From: Lysobacteraceae bacterium SCN 69-320
GTDB lineage: Bacteria; Pseudomonadota; Gammaproteobacteria; Xanthomonadales; Rhodanobacteraceae
Length of the DNA: 64,000 nt
Assembly: GCA_001725155.1 (NCBI GenBank)
Contig: MEFP01000030.1
Location: 781,195-845,194, forward strand
Direction: 5' to 3'
Shown: one piece after another, positions 38,201 through 44,976 of the stretch
Layout: each line of letters begins with the position of its first letter
Numbering within the stretch: the first letter of the stretch is position 1
Made by a program: the position numbers and the translations under genes
Notes under the pieces: model-generated
Seen by the model: only the letters and a program-made list of their open reading frames with translations
Told to the model about the DNA's origin: nothing
The model's database searches: none

Positions 38201-38312
38201 GCGCGATGCGACCGCAACCGCGTATCCGTACTACGACATCTCGTGGTTCGACGCGACCGGTCGCCAGTTCTATCTGCAGTACACGCACAAGTTCGGCGGC
38301 AAGGCGCTCTGA
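35250..38312 (+). CDS. TonB-dependent receptor with N-terminal signalling (STN) domain
   Basis: A 1020-aa outer membrane receptor starting at ATG 35250, with AGGGGG six bases before it, and a signal peptide ending near AAQAQN. Residues ~25-95 form the STN domain (LDIPAGDLTVALDSLARQSGAQFVYSADELKGL), which meets FecR in the periplasm. The plug domain follows: VESVQVTGSRIPR-type box, PITVITAQEI, DLRGLGPNHTLVLVNGRRI, and [22 protein letters not shown]. The barrel ends LQYTHKFGGKAL. TonB energy drives uptake of an unknown ligand, which also triggers the sigma/FecR pathway. It belongs to the large Lysobacterales receptor group; iron is not proved. Confidence 0.93.
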   Translation: MRKGIRKLVLALACSAALAAQAQNTTETLDIPAGDLTVALDSLARQSGAQFVYSADELKGLKTGGVKGSMTAPEALEKLLRGSGHHLQRDQSGAMAIVRDPAPAPATRSKPQADAGAAAERPVVELESVQVTGSRIPRAQIEGPAPITVITAQEIKANGFTTVPDVLRAMTQNGGETQSQQSASGADFSPGAQQVDLRGLGPNHTLVLVNGRRIADFPMPFKGRSNFTDISNIPLGMVERIEILTGSASAIYGSDAISGVVNFILKKKADGTTVDLRLGDTDRGGGESFNLSLSSGFGTDRFNAVYGVELLSQRPLWAYERPVQDSTLDAPTSRSRAPRRVFLRTNWYDEYLDPGAATCAGLSQLNDGSTYYASRPGWGIDGEDGYYCGSDRSIGYGTMTSRRKGVNSYASLSYSFDGGIDWFADVQAGYHELAMFRDVTQWSFQAPDGNEEGYFYNQATDQVEYWQRQFTPEEMGGLDRGMIRNRQKTFSLNTGFRGRLGEAWDWEAALSHSQYQSTISWPQIVASRANNLFLGPQLGVDDDGFPIFNADPDRLYRPLTRAEYDSIAARTTYTPKARTDTLSLTLTNPELFSMPAGEAGFAGTIEAGNQAYALHPDPLATQYYYYSWRDSDGSGSRDRWAAAGELRLPLLESLSLSTAARYDQYRYDGHSIDKVTWSSGLEWRPLDSLLVRGSYGTAFRAPDLHYVFSGEGNLESSGVDYYRCRTEEPGVDIADCSYGDEGVIVTRTGNRRLNPETSKSYTAGLVFSPLANLDFSLDYFDIDLRNQVQDLRIDGVLQDEASCRIGRRVDGTPVDPNSPTCIDALARVRRSNDGGLYGVYVNPINIARERTSGVDFSTHYRLETGIGLFRFSGNYTWVRRHESQQYAGDAVENQFAVNSGFDIPRTKASASISWEKSRWTATLHGERLGRLPNSDSYSQVYDPEDGGSPWLGATYRYNASLQYRFNERAQLSLAVTNLFDKMPPRDATATAYPYYDISWFDATGRQFYLQYTHKFGGKAL

Positions 38313-38323
38313 AGCCCGCACGG

Positions 38324-38357
38324 GCGCGCGGCACGGCCGGTCCGGCCGGCCGCGCGC
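38324..38357. terminator. GC-rich hairpin between convergent genes
   Basis: GCGCGCGGC (38324-38332) pairs with GCCGCGCGC (38349-38357), with further pairing inside (CGGCCGG/CCGGCCG). It fills the gap between the receptor stop and the stop of the opposite gene, so it may serve both. No T-run. Confidence 0.5.
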
Positions 38358-39770
38358 TCATGGCCGGACCATGACATCGAGGCCGTCGGCGAACACGCGA
38401 TCGGCCAGTTCCAGCGCGCCGGCATCGCACTGGGCGAGGCCGTCGCCGTTGCCGTCGACAGGCCGCGCCGCGCCGCGCTGATCGGTCGCAGGACAACCTT
38501 GTTCCATGCCGCGGTCAATTGCCGCAAGGCCCGGCGCATGCGCGGCCGTGACGCCGCCGTGATCGACCAGCGGCCCGAGGCCCGGATCGACGTCGAGCTG
38601 GTCGCCGGCCTGCGCGACGAACGCGCAGGTCTGCGCATCGCCCAGCAGGTTGCCGCCGCCGTCGGAATTCGCGTGATTGCAGTCGGTGTAGTGAGTGGCC
38701 GGTCCGTTGCCGGCCAGGATGGTATTGCGCAGGAACACCAGTCCCGAGCCGCCGTGCACGTCGATGATGGCGCCGGCGATGGCCTGCTGACCCGTATTCG
38801 GACCGTTGCGCGTGATCGTGCTGTTGACGATGTCCAGACGCGAATGACCGTCGTTCATGATCGCGCCGTAGAGACCGCGGTTGCCGCTGATCGTGACGTT
38901 TTCCAGCCGTGCCGGCGCGTCGATGTTGAACAGGAATGCGCCGGCGCCCGAGTTCGCCTGGTTGTCGGCGATCAGGCTGCGCTCGATCCGGATGCGTGCG
39001 TAGTCGCCGGTCAGCGCGCCGCCGCGCGTGCCGAGATTGCCGCGGATCTCGCTGTCGGTCAGCTCGATGCAGGCGGTTGCCGCGCCGCCGGGATCGCCAT
39101 GGACGTAGATCGTCTCACCGCTCTCGATCGCGACATTGCCGAGCACCCGCACGCGGCGGCCGACGAGACAGCCTTCGACATCGAGCGCGACGCCGCTCCA
39201 GACCCAGGCGACGCGGTGGTCGGCGAGCACGACGTCGTCCAGTTCGATCGTCGTCGTGGGTGCTGAGCGCAGGCCGGCGCCGCCGTGAGTGGTCGGCTGC
39301 ACGAGACGGCCGTTGCGCAAGATCAATCCGCTCAAGGCGACCCGGCGCGGCGAGGTTCCCGCATGGACTTCGACGACGCGGTCGCCCGCATCGGCGTCGA
39401 TGCGCGTCAGCGCGGCACCCGCGCCGACGAGATCGAGGTCGTCGCGGATGTCGAGGTCGCCGCTGGCGGCGAAGTCCTCGCCGCTGCCGGCCAGGCTCAA
39501 GCGGAATTCGCCGGCCGGCAACTCGATGCGGTCGGCGCCGGGCAGCGCGTTGGTTTCCTGCACGGCCGCACGCAACGTGCAGCGCTCCAGCGCATCGGCG
39601 CAGCGGCCGTCACCGGACATTGCATCGACGGCATCGTCCGTCGTGTCGACGAGAAACGTCGCGGCCGGCAACGGTGCCGCAGCGCACAGCGCGAACCAAG
39701 CGGCCGTGATGCGGCGCCGAAGACACTGCGGCGGCCTGGCGCCGGGCGCACCCGCTCGGATCAGCTTCAT
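38358..39770 (-). CDS. Exported beta-helix protein with CSLREA-like N-terminal region
   Basis: A 470-aa exported protein. The start at 39770 was chosen for AAGGAG eight bases upstream. The signal peptide ends near PLPAATF. Residues ~37-80 (FLVDTTDDAVDAMSGDGRCADALERCTLRAAVQETNA) match the CSLREA-type opening of secreted repeat proteins. The middle holds repeated short strands typical of a right-handed beta-helix (ALSGLILRNGRLV, RIERSLIADNQANSG, NVTISGNRGLYGAI, IVNSTITRNGPN). The end has a choice-of-anchor-like region (DPGLGPLVDHGG, AIDRG ... DQRGAARPVDGNGDGLAQCDAGALE). Its task is unknown; such proteins usually work on the cell surface or are released. Confidence 0.75.
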   Translation of the reverse strand: MKLIRAGAPGARPPQCLRRRITAAWFALCAAAPLPAATFLVDTTDDAVDAMSGDGRCADALERCTLRAAVQETNALPGADRIELPAGEFRLSLAGSGEDFAASGDLDIRDDLDLVGAGAALTRIDADAGDRVVEVHAGTSPRRVALSGLILRNGRLVQPTTHGGAGLRSAPTTTIELDDVVLADHRVAWVWSGVALDVEGCLVGRRVRVLGNVAIESGETIYVHGDPGGAATACIELTDSEIRGNLGTRGGALTGDYARIRIERSLIADNQANSGAGAFLFNIDAPARLENVTISGNRGLYGAIMNDGHSRLDIVNSTITRNGPNTGQQAIAGAIIDVHGGSGLVFLRNTILAGNGPATHYTDCNHANSDGGGNLLGDAQTCAFVAQAGDQLDVDPGLGPLVDHGGVTAAHAPGLAAIDRGMEQGCPATDQRGAARPVDGNGDGLAQCDAGALELADRVFADGLDVMVRP

Positions 39771-40025
39771 GCGCCCGGCTCCTTTGCGACGGACCAGCGC
39801 CGCGCGCACTGCGCGCAGCGTCGTCCTGATTTACGCAGCGGAGTCGCGCGGACCCGAATCGCGTCGTTTCGGCGTTGCGCCGAGCCGGCGGAATGGGCTC
39901 GCGGCTTGCTGAAAACTGTCGGCCGGCACTGCCGTGACCTTTGCCAGACGTGCTGCGGAAGGCTTTCGATGATTCGCCGGCGAGCCATGAAAGCGGGGGA
40001 AAACGTCGACCGTTTCTCCCCTTGA

Positions 40026-40649
40026 CTACGGCACCGCCGCATCCGGCGCAGGCGCTTCCAGCCAGGCGCCGATCGCCGCACGCGCCTCGTCGACGCCGAC
40101 CCTGTCCAGCGACGAGAACGCCTGTATCGTCGCGCCGGGACACAGGCCGGCCATCTCGCGACGCGTGCCGAGCAGGGTGCGGGCGGCCTCGCCGCGCGAC
40201 AGCTTGTCGACCTTGGTCATCAGCACGTGGCACGGCAGGCCGATGTCGCGGCAGTACTGCAGCATCAGGCGGTCGAAATCCTTGAGCGGGTGGCGGCTGT
40301 CCATGATCAGCACGACGCCGCGCAGCGACTGGCGGTTGGTCAGGTACGCGTCGATGAGCTCGCGCCAGTGGTCGCGCAGGGTCGGCGGCACCTTGGCATA
40401 GCCGTAGCCGGGCAGGTCGATCAGGCGGCGGCGCTCGTCGAGTTCGAACACGACGAGCTGCTGCGTGCGGCCCGGCGTCTTGGAAGTGCGCGCGAGACCC
40501 ACCTGGTCGCAGATGCGGTTGAGCGCGCTGGATTTACCGGCGTTGGATCGGCCGGCGAAGGCGACTTCGGCGCCCACGTCGGCAGGCAGCTGGCGCAATT
40601 CGTGCGCAGCCAGGCGGAAACGGGCGCGGCGGAACAGGGTATCGGACAT
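40026..40649 (-). CDS. yihA: Ribosome-assembly GTPase YihA/EngB
   Basis: A 207-aa GTPase of the EngB (YsxC/YihA) family, needed for assembly of the large ribosomal subunit. G-motifs are seen in order: AFAGRSNAGKSSALN (G1), the KTPGRTQQL switch (G2), LIDLPGYGYAKV (G3), VLMTKVDKLSR (G4) and an AFSSLDRVG segment (G5). ATG 40649 gives the usual length; the open frame continues upstream but without homology. It is divergent from the cytochrome c4 gene, an arrangement common in this order, and the ~140 bases between them hold the cytochrome promoter. Confidence 0.95.
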   Translation of the reverse strand: MSDTLFRRARFRLAAHELRQLPADVGAEVAFAGRSNAGKSSALNRICDQVGLARTSKTPGRTQQLVVFELDERRRLIDLPGYGYAKVPPTLRDHWRELIDAYLTNRQSLRGVVLIMDSRHPLKDFDRLMLQYCRDIGLPCHVLMTKVDKLSRGEAARTLLGTRREMAGLCPGATIQAFSSLDRVGVDEARAAIGAWLEAPAPDAAVP

Positions 40650-40682
40650 GTCTGACTCGGAGCGGCGGCGCACGCGGGGCGT

Positions 40683-40710
40683 TTGACCGTCTGGGGGGCG
40701 CTGGTACAAT
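40683..40710 (+). promoter_or_regulatory. Sigma-70-type promoter of the cytochrome c4 gene
   Basis: TTGACC (40683-40688) and TACAAT (40705-40710) are separated by 16 bases; each differs from consensus at one position. The cytochrome ATG lies 78 bases downstream of the -10 box. Confidence 0.7.
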
Positions 40711-40787
40711 TCGGCGGTTTTCTGTCCCCCGCCAGCCTCAGCCCGCCGGGGATGGCCGCGTTTCCAGCCTATGTGGAGTCGAGTGTA

Positions 40788-41444
40788 ATGAGTTTTCGGC
40801 GCGTAGTTGCTCTGGCGGGCTTGCTCGCCGCAGGTTCGATCCAGGCGGAAACCGCCGCGCCGCACGCCGGCGATGCGAAGGCCGGCGAAGCCAAGGCGGC
40901 CGCCTGCGGCGCCTGCCACGGTTCCGACGGTAACTCCACCGACAAGCAGTACCCCAAGCTGGCCGGCCAGCAGGCCGACTACATCGCGCGCCAGCTCGCG
41001 CTGTTCAAGTCCAGCGCCCGCAACAACCCCATCATGCTCGGCTTCGCCTCGACCCTGTCGGACGAGGACATGCACGATCTCGGCGCCCATTTCGCGACCA
41101 AGCAGGCCACGCCGGGCAACGGCGACCAGGCGCTGAAGGCGCGCGGCGAGCAGCTCTGGCGCTCGGGCGACGTCAAGCGCGGCGTGCCGGCCTGCATGTC
41201 CTGCCATGGCCCCTCGGGCCGCGGCAATCCGGGCGCGGGCTATCCGCAGATCGCCGGCCAGTGGACCGACTACGTCGTGGCCAAGCTCAAGGACTGGCAG
41301 AACGGCACGACCTGGGGCGACGACGATCGCGCCAAGATCATGCCGGAGATCGCCAAGCGCCTGAGCGAGCAGGACGTCGTCGCGGTCGCCTCGTACGCCG
41401 AAGGCCTGCACACGAGCAAGCCGATCGCCACGGCCGCCAAGTAA
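40788..41444 (+). CDS. Cytochrome c4, diheme
   Basis: A 218-aa periplasmic electron carrier with two haem-binding motifs: CGACH (first domain) and CMSCH (second). A signal peptide ends near SIQAET. Each half has the conserved P-x-L/I-A-G-Q segment (YPKLAGQQADYIARQL; YPQIAGQWTDYVVAKL) and a distal methionine region (NPIMLGFASTLSDEDM; AKIMPEIAKRLSEQD). ATG 40788 has GGAG nine bases before it. Cytochrome c4 carries electrons from the bc1 complex to terminal oxidases. Two DsbA genes follow, which could help cysteine handling in the periplasm. Confidence 0.95.
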   Translation: MSFRRVVALAGLLAAGSIQAETAAPHAGDAKAGEAKAAACGACHGSDGNSTDKQYPKLAGQQADYIARQLALFKSSARNNPIMLGFASTLSDEDMHDLGAHFATKQATPGNGDQALKARGEQLWRSGDVKRGVPACMSCHGPSGRGNPGAGYPQIAGQWTDYVVAKLKDWQNGTTWGDDDRAKIMPEIAKRLSEQDVVAVASYAEGLHTSKPIATAAK

Positions 41445-41491
41445 GCCCGGCCCTGCCGGGCTGAACGCCGACGGCGGCACACGCCGTTCGG
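41444..41491 (+). terminator. Two hairpins after the cytochrome c4 gene
   Basis: AGCCCGGC/GCCGGGCT (41444-41451 with 41455-41462) starts at the stop codon. It is followed by a second near-perfect stem built from ACGCCGACGGCG and CGCCGTTCGGCGT (41465-41491). Neither has a T-run; together they may limit read-through into dsbA. Confidence 0.4.
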
Positions 41492-41619
41492 CGTGAACTC
41501 GCCCCGGTCCGGCGTGTCTCTGCCCAACAGCCGCTCCGGGGCCTGCCCAACTCGCTACGCTCCGGATTCGCAATGACAGCCACGGCCGGCGACGGCCGCG
41601 GCACCACCAGGAGATCCGG

Positions 41620-42291
41620 ATGTTCCAGCGTTTCGTCCTTGGCTTCGTCGGCCTCGTCGCCGCCGCCAGCGTGTCCGCCCAGAGCGGCCCGTGGCAGGAA
41701 GGCAAGCACTATTTCAAGATCGACCCGCCGCAGGCCACGACCCAGACGGACAAGGTCGAAGTGACCGAGGTGTTCTCCTACGGCTGCCCGGCCTGCTTCT
41801 CGGCCGCGCCGAAGGTCAAGGAGATCAAGGCCAAGCTGCCGGCGAATGCCGTGCTGACCTACGTGCCGGCCTCGTGGAACCAGGGCGAGCAGTGGCCGCT
41901 GTTCCAGCGCGCCTACTTCGCCGCCCAGACCCTGGGCGTCGCCGAGAAGGCGCACGAGGACATGTTCTCGGCGATCTGGAGCAACGGTCCGCTGGCCGTC
42001 GCCGTCAACGGCAAGATCAAGGACCCGGCACCGACGCTCGATGACGTAGCCAAGTTCTACGAGAAGTACGGCGTCAAGGCCGCCGACTTCACCGGCGTGG
42101 CCAACTCCTTCGCGATCAACACGAAGATGAAAAAGGCCGACGCCTACATCAAGTCCGTGCAGGTCGACCAGACGCCGACCTTCGTCGTCAACGGCAAGTA
42201 CCGCCTGACCGGCCAGAGCGCCGGCAGCTGGGACAACCTCCAGGCCATCATCCTGCAGCTGGTCGCGCAGGAATCTGCCGCCGCCAAGTAA
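41620..42291 (+). CDS. dsbA: Thiol:disulfide interchange protein DsbA (first copy)
   Basis: A 223-aa periplasmic oxidase that introduces disulfide bonds into exported proteins. It has a signal peptide (cleaved near SVSAQSG), the active-site motif FSYGCPACF (CPAC, residues ~56-59) and the cis-proline loop VDQTPTFVVNGKYRL. AGGAG stands six bases before the ATG. The CPAC dipeptide differs from E. coli DsbA (CPHC), which can alter redox strength. A second dsbA follows 21 bases later, so the two are co-transcribed. Confidence 0.93.
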   Translation: MFQRFVLGFVGLVAAASVSAQSGPWQEGKHYFKIDPPQATTQTDKVEVTEVFSYGCPACFSAAPKVKEIKAKLPANAVLTYVPASWNQGEQWPLFQRAYFAAQTLGVAEKAHEDMFSAIWSNGPLAVAVNGKIKDPAPTLDDVAKFYEKYGVKAADFTGVANSFAINTKMKKADAYIKSVQVDQTPTFVVNGKYRLTGQSAGSWDNLQAIILQLVAQESAAAK

Positions 42292-42312
42292 TCCGACGTT
42301 CCGGAGATCATC

Positions 42313-42969
42313 ATGCTCAAGCGAATGCTGTTTCTGTTTGCCGGCCTCCTCGCCGTCAGCGCCTGCGGCGCCCAGGACAACAAGGCGGCGGCACCGCCGG
42401 CCACCGAATGGAAGGAAGGCCAGCACTACATCGTGCTGGCCAAGCCGACGCCGCCGGCCGCAGGCAAGGTCGAAGTCACCGAAGTGTTCTCCTACGCCTG
42501 CCCGCACTGCGCGCATTTCCAGCCGTATGCGGACCAGCTCAAGTCGCGCCTGCCCGCTGGCGTGACCTTCGGCTACATGCCGGTCGTGTTCAATCCGTCC
42601 TGGGAGCCGCTGGCTCGCGCCTATTACACGGCGCAGGCGCTCGGCGTGCTCGACAAGACGCATCAGGCGCTGTTCGACGCACTGCACCGCGACCACAAGC
42701 CGCTGCGCACGATCGAGGACCTCGGCGGCTTCTACGCCGGCTACGGCATCGACCCGAAGAACTTCGTCAGCACGGCGCAGTCCTTCGTCGTCGAAGGCAA
42801 TCTGACCCAGGGCCGCGAACGCGCCATGGCCTACCAGATCGAAAGCACGCCGACCCTGGTCATCAACGGCAAGTACCGCCTCGACGCGGCCTCGGCCGGC
42901 GGTCAGGCCCAGGCGGTCGAGCTCGCGCTCTGGCTGGTCAACAAGGAACTCAAGGCCGCAAAGAAGTAA
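42313..42969 (+). CDS. DsbA-like thiol oxidase, lipoprotein form (second copy)
   Basis: A 218-aa DsbA paralogue. It begins with a lipoprotein signal (LLAVSAC, lipid cysteine at residue 18), so it should be held in a membrane, unlike the first copy. The active site is FSYACPHCAHF (CPHC) and the cis-proline loop is IESTPTLVINGKYRL. GGAGA precedes the ATG. The tandem pair of a soluble CPAC form and a lipid-anchored CPHC form suggests divided substrates. Tandem dsbA genes are also known in Xylella. Confidence 0.92.
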   Translation: MLKRMLFLFAGLLAVSACGAQDNKAAAPPATEWKEGQHYIVLAKPTPPAAGKVEVTEVFSYACPHCAHFQPYADQLKSRLPAGVTFGYMPVVFNPSWEPLARAYYTAQALGVLDKTHQALFDALHRDHKPLRTIEDLGGFYAGYGIDPKNFVSTAQSFVVEGNLTQGRERAMAYQIESTPTLVINGKYRLDAASAGGQAQAVELALWLVNKELKAAKK

Positions 42970-43084
42970 GCGGCCTGCCGCATCCCGGCGGCGGGCGGCA
43001 CAGTCCGCCCGCCGCCGACGTCGTCATGCCTACCCCAACCAAGGTCGCTTGCGGCAGCCGGCACGCCCGGCATAGGCTGCGTCC

Positions 43085-43885
43085 ATGAGTGCCCCGCCCG
43101 GCTCCGACTCCAGCAGCCCCGCCCCCGATCGGCTGCGCCTGCTCAGCTGCAACATCGTCGCCGGCGCGAGCGTCGGCCGCTACAGCGACTACGTGACGCG
43201 CAGCTGGCTGCCGCATCCCGGCAAGCGCGCGAACCTCGAAGCATTGGCGCGCTCGATCGAGGATTTCGACGTCGTCGGCCTGCAGGAAGCCGACGCCGGC
43301 ACCTTGCGTTCGGGCTTCGTGAATCAGACCCAGTACATCGCCGAGACGGCCGGTTTTCCGTACTGGAGCCACCAGCCGAACCGGCGGGTGTCACGGCTGG
43401 CCCAGTCCGCCAACGGCCTGATCAGCCGTATCGAGCCGAACGAAGTCATCGACCATCCGCTACCGGGCCGCATACCGGGCCGCGGCGCCCTGCTCGCCCG
43501 CTTCGGCAGCGGCACGCAGGGGCTGACCGTCGTCATCTCGCATCTGTCGCTGGGCCCCGAGGCACGCATGCGCCAGCTCGGCTTCATCGCCGAACTGCTG
43601 GCCGACGCGCCGCATGCGGTGCTCATGGGCGACCTCAACTGCGCGGCCGACAGTGCCGAGCTGCGCGAGCTCTACCGCAAGACCTCGCTGGTGCCGCCGC
43701 TGGCGCCGCCGCCGACGTTCCCGAGCTGGCGGCCGCGCCGCGCGATCGACCACATCCTGGTCTCGGAAAATCTACAGATTGACAGTTTGTGGACTTTGCC
43801 GCAGGCCTTTTCCGATCACCTGCCCGTCGCGGCGAGCGTGACCCTGCCCAGCGGCCTGCAGGAGAAGCTGCGCCGCGCAGCCTGA
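43085..43885 (+). CDS. Endonuclease/exonuclease/phosphatase (EEP) family protein
   Basis: A 266-aa protein with the EEP fold and no signal peptide. Motifs are LRLLSCNIVAG (N for metal), VVGLQEADAG (catalytic Glu), VVISHLSLG (His), LMGDLNCAADS (D/N), RAIDHILVS (D) and FSDHLPVAASV (final D/H). All expected active-site residues are present. The substrate could be DNA, RNA, phospholipid or sugar phosphate; close relatives in this order are annotated only as family members. The gene follows the dsbA pair after 115 bases. Confidence 0.88.
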   Translation: MSAPPGSDSSSPAPDRLRLLSCNIVAGASVGRYSDYVTRSWLPHPGKRANLEALARSIEDFDVVGLQEADAGTLRSGFVNQTQYIAETAGFPYWSHQPNRRVSRLAQSANGLISRIEPNEVIDHPLPGRIPGRGALLARFGSGTQGLTVVISHLSLGPEARMRQLGFIAELLADAPHAVLMGDLNCAADSAELRELYRKTSLVPPLAPPPTFPSWRPRRAIDHILVSENLQIDSLWTLPQAFSDHLPVAASVTLPSGLQEKLRRAA

Positions 43886-44042
43886 GCGGCCGCTTCGGCC
43901 GTCCTCCGCGGGCGATTCTCCGACGGAGTGCCGATGACGGCATCGCGCCGCCAATGCGCGGCTCACGGCCTTGCGTCGTCGCCTCGGGATTCCCGCAGAC
44001 GAGGACCTGCAGACAGTGCGGCCGCACAGCGCCTGCGAAGCG

Positions 44043-44069
44043 CGCCGGCCTGCGCGAAGCAGGCCGGCG
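44043..44069 (-). terminator. Hairpin downstream of the coiled-coil protein gene
   Basis: CGCCGGCCTGC (44043-44053) pairs perfectly with GCAGGCCGGCG (44059-44069) around GCGAA. It lies 11 bases past the stop (minus strand). No T-run. Confidence 0.45.
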
Positions 44070-44080
44070 TCAGCAGATCC

Positions 44081-44671
44081 TCAGCGACTCGTGAGTTCCT
44101 GCACGAGGTCGCGATTGTCGATGCGCAGCCGCACGAGCGCATCGGCACGCTGCTTGAGGGCGTCGCGCAGCGCGACGTCGAGCACCGCGTAGGGATCGAC
44201 GGCCTTGGCGCGGGCTTCTTCCAGTGCCTTGCGCTGGTCGGCGCGCTGCTTCGTGCTCATGCCGCTCTGGTGCAGCTGTTCGAACTGCGCGTTGAGCTGG
44301 TCGATGTATTCGCCGAGCACGAGGATGTCGCCGAAACGGCGCTTGACGTCGCGGTAGCGGCGCAGGTCCACGTTCAGGGTCTTGGCCGCGTTGCGCTCGT
44401 ACTGGCGCGTGAGCACCGGTTGCAGCGCCGCACTTTCGGACACGTCGTCGCGCGCTTCGCGGGCGCTCTGCAGACGTTGCTGCGCAAGCTTCAGCGCGTC
44501 GATTTCCAGTTGCAGGCCGCGCTGGTAGAGATCGAGATCGGCCACGGCCAGCGCGACCTCGGCATCGGCATTCGCCGTTGCGGCCGCCGTAGCGGCCGAT
44601 TGCGCTGGGGCCAGCAGCGGAAACGCACAGGCCAGGACCAACACAGACAATTGCAGGTGTAACGGTCGCAT
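44081..44671 (-). CDS. Exported coiled-coil hypothetical protein
   Basis: A 196-aa protein with a signal peptide (LQLSVLVLACAFPLLAPAQS) and GGAGG five bases before the ATG on the minus strand. The mature part is almost wholly helical and rich in Ala, Gln, Arg, Asp and Leu (LQLEIDALKLAQQRLQSAREARDD, YIDQLNAQFEQLHQSGM), typical of periplasmic coiled coils. It has no cysteine after the signal. I recognise no family. Confidence 0.65.
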   Translation of the reverse strand: MRPLHLQLSVLVLACAFPLLAPAQSAATAAATANADAEVALAVADLDLYQRGLQLEIDALKLAQQRLQSAREARDDVSESAALQPVLTRQYERNAAKTLNVDLRRYRDVKRRFGDILVLGEYIDQLNAQFEQLHQSGMSTKQRADQRKALEEARAKAVDPYAVLDVALRDALKQRADALVRLRIDNRDLVQELTSR

Positions 44672-44976
44672 GACGACCTCCGCACTGCCGGGGGAGACCT
44701 TGCCCTCAACTTAGCACAAACCGCAACCACGACAAGCGGTGATTGCGTTAGCGCGCACGATGGCCGTGGGTGGAATTGCTGTCATCGGCAATGCCATCGG
44801 CGCGCCACGGTGATGTGTGCGGACGACGACGCGCGACAGCGGCGCGCAGAGACGTCCCGCATGCGGCAGCGCAGGCAAGGCCGCCGGCCGCATCGCCTGC
44901 CTTGATCGCTGCGGCGCAAAAAAAAACCGGGCCGCTTGCGCGGCCCGGCGATTCCCCCGCTGTACTGCTGCGGCGC
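44672..44976. other. Gene-free stretch upstream of the coiled-coil gene
   Basis: It holds the promoter region of the coiled-coil gene and the terminator of the TonB receptor (44918-44948). No gene is supported. Confidence 0.65.
44918..44948 (-). terminator. Rho-independent terminator of the TonB receptor gene
   Basis: On the minus strand, CCGGGCCGC-loop-GCGGCCCGG (44948-44927, 9-bp stem, 4-base loop) is followed by nine Ts (44926-44918). It lies 28 bases past the receptor stop. This is one of the clearest terminators in the window. Confidence 0.9.

Noticed and set aside
34083..38312. Calling the sigma/FecR/receptor set an iron-siderophore system
   Set aside because: Nothing in the sequence shows the ligand, and the neighbouring cyanophycin genes offer another possibility.
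35202..38321. A 1039-codon open frame opposite the STN-containing TonB receptor
   Set aside because: Shadow of the real gene with the same low-complexity composition and no domain.
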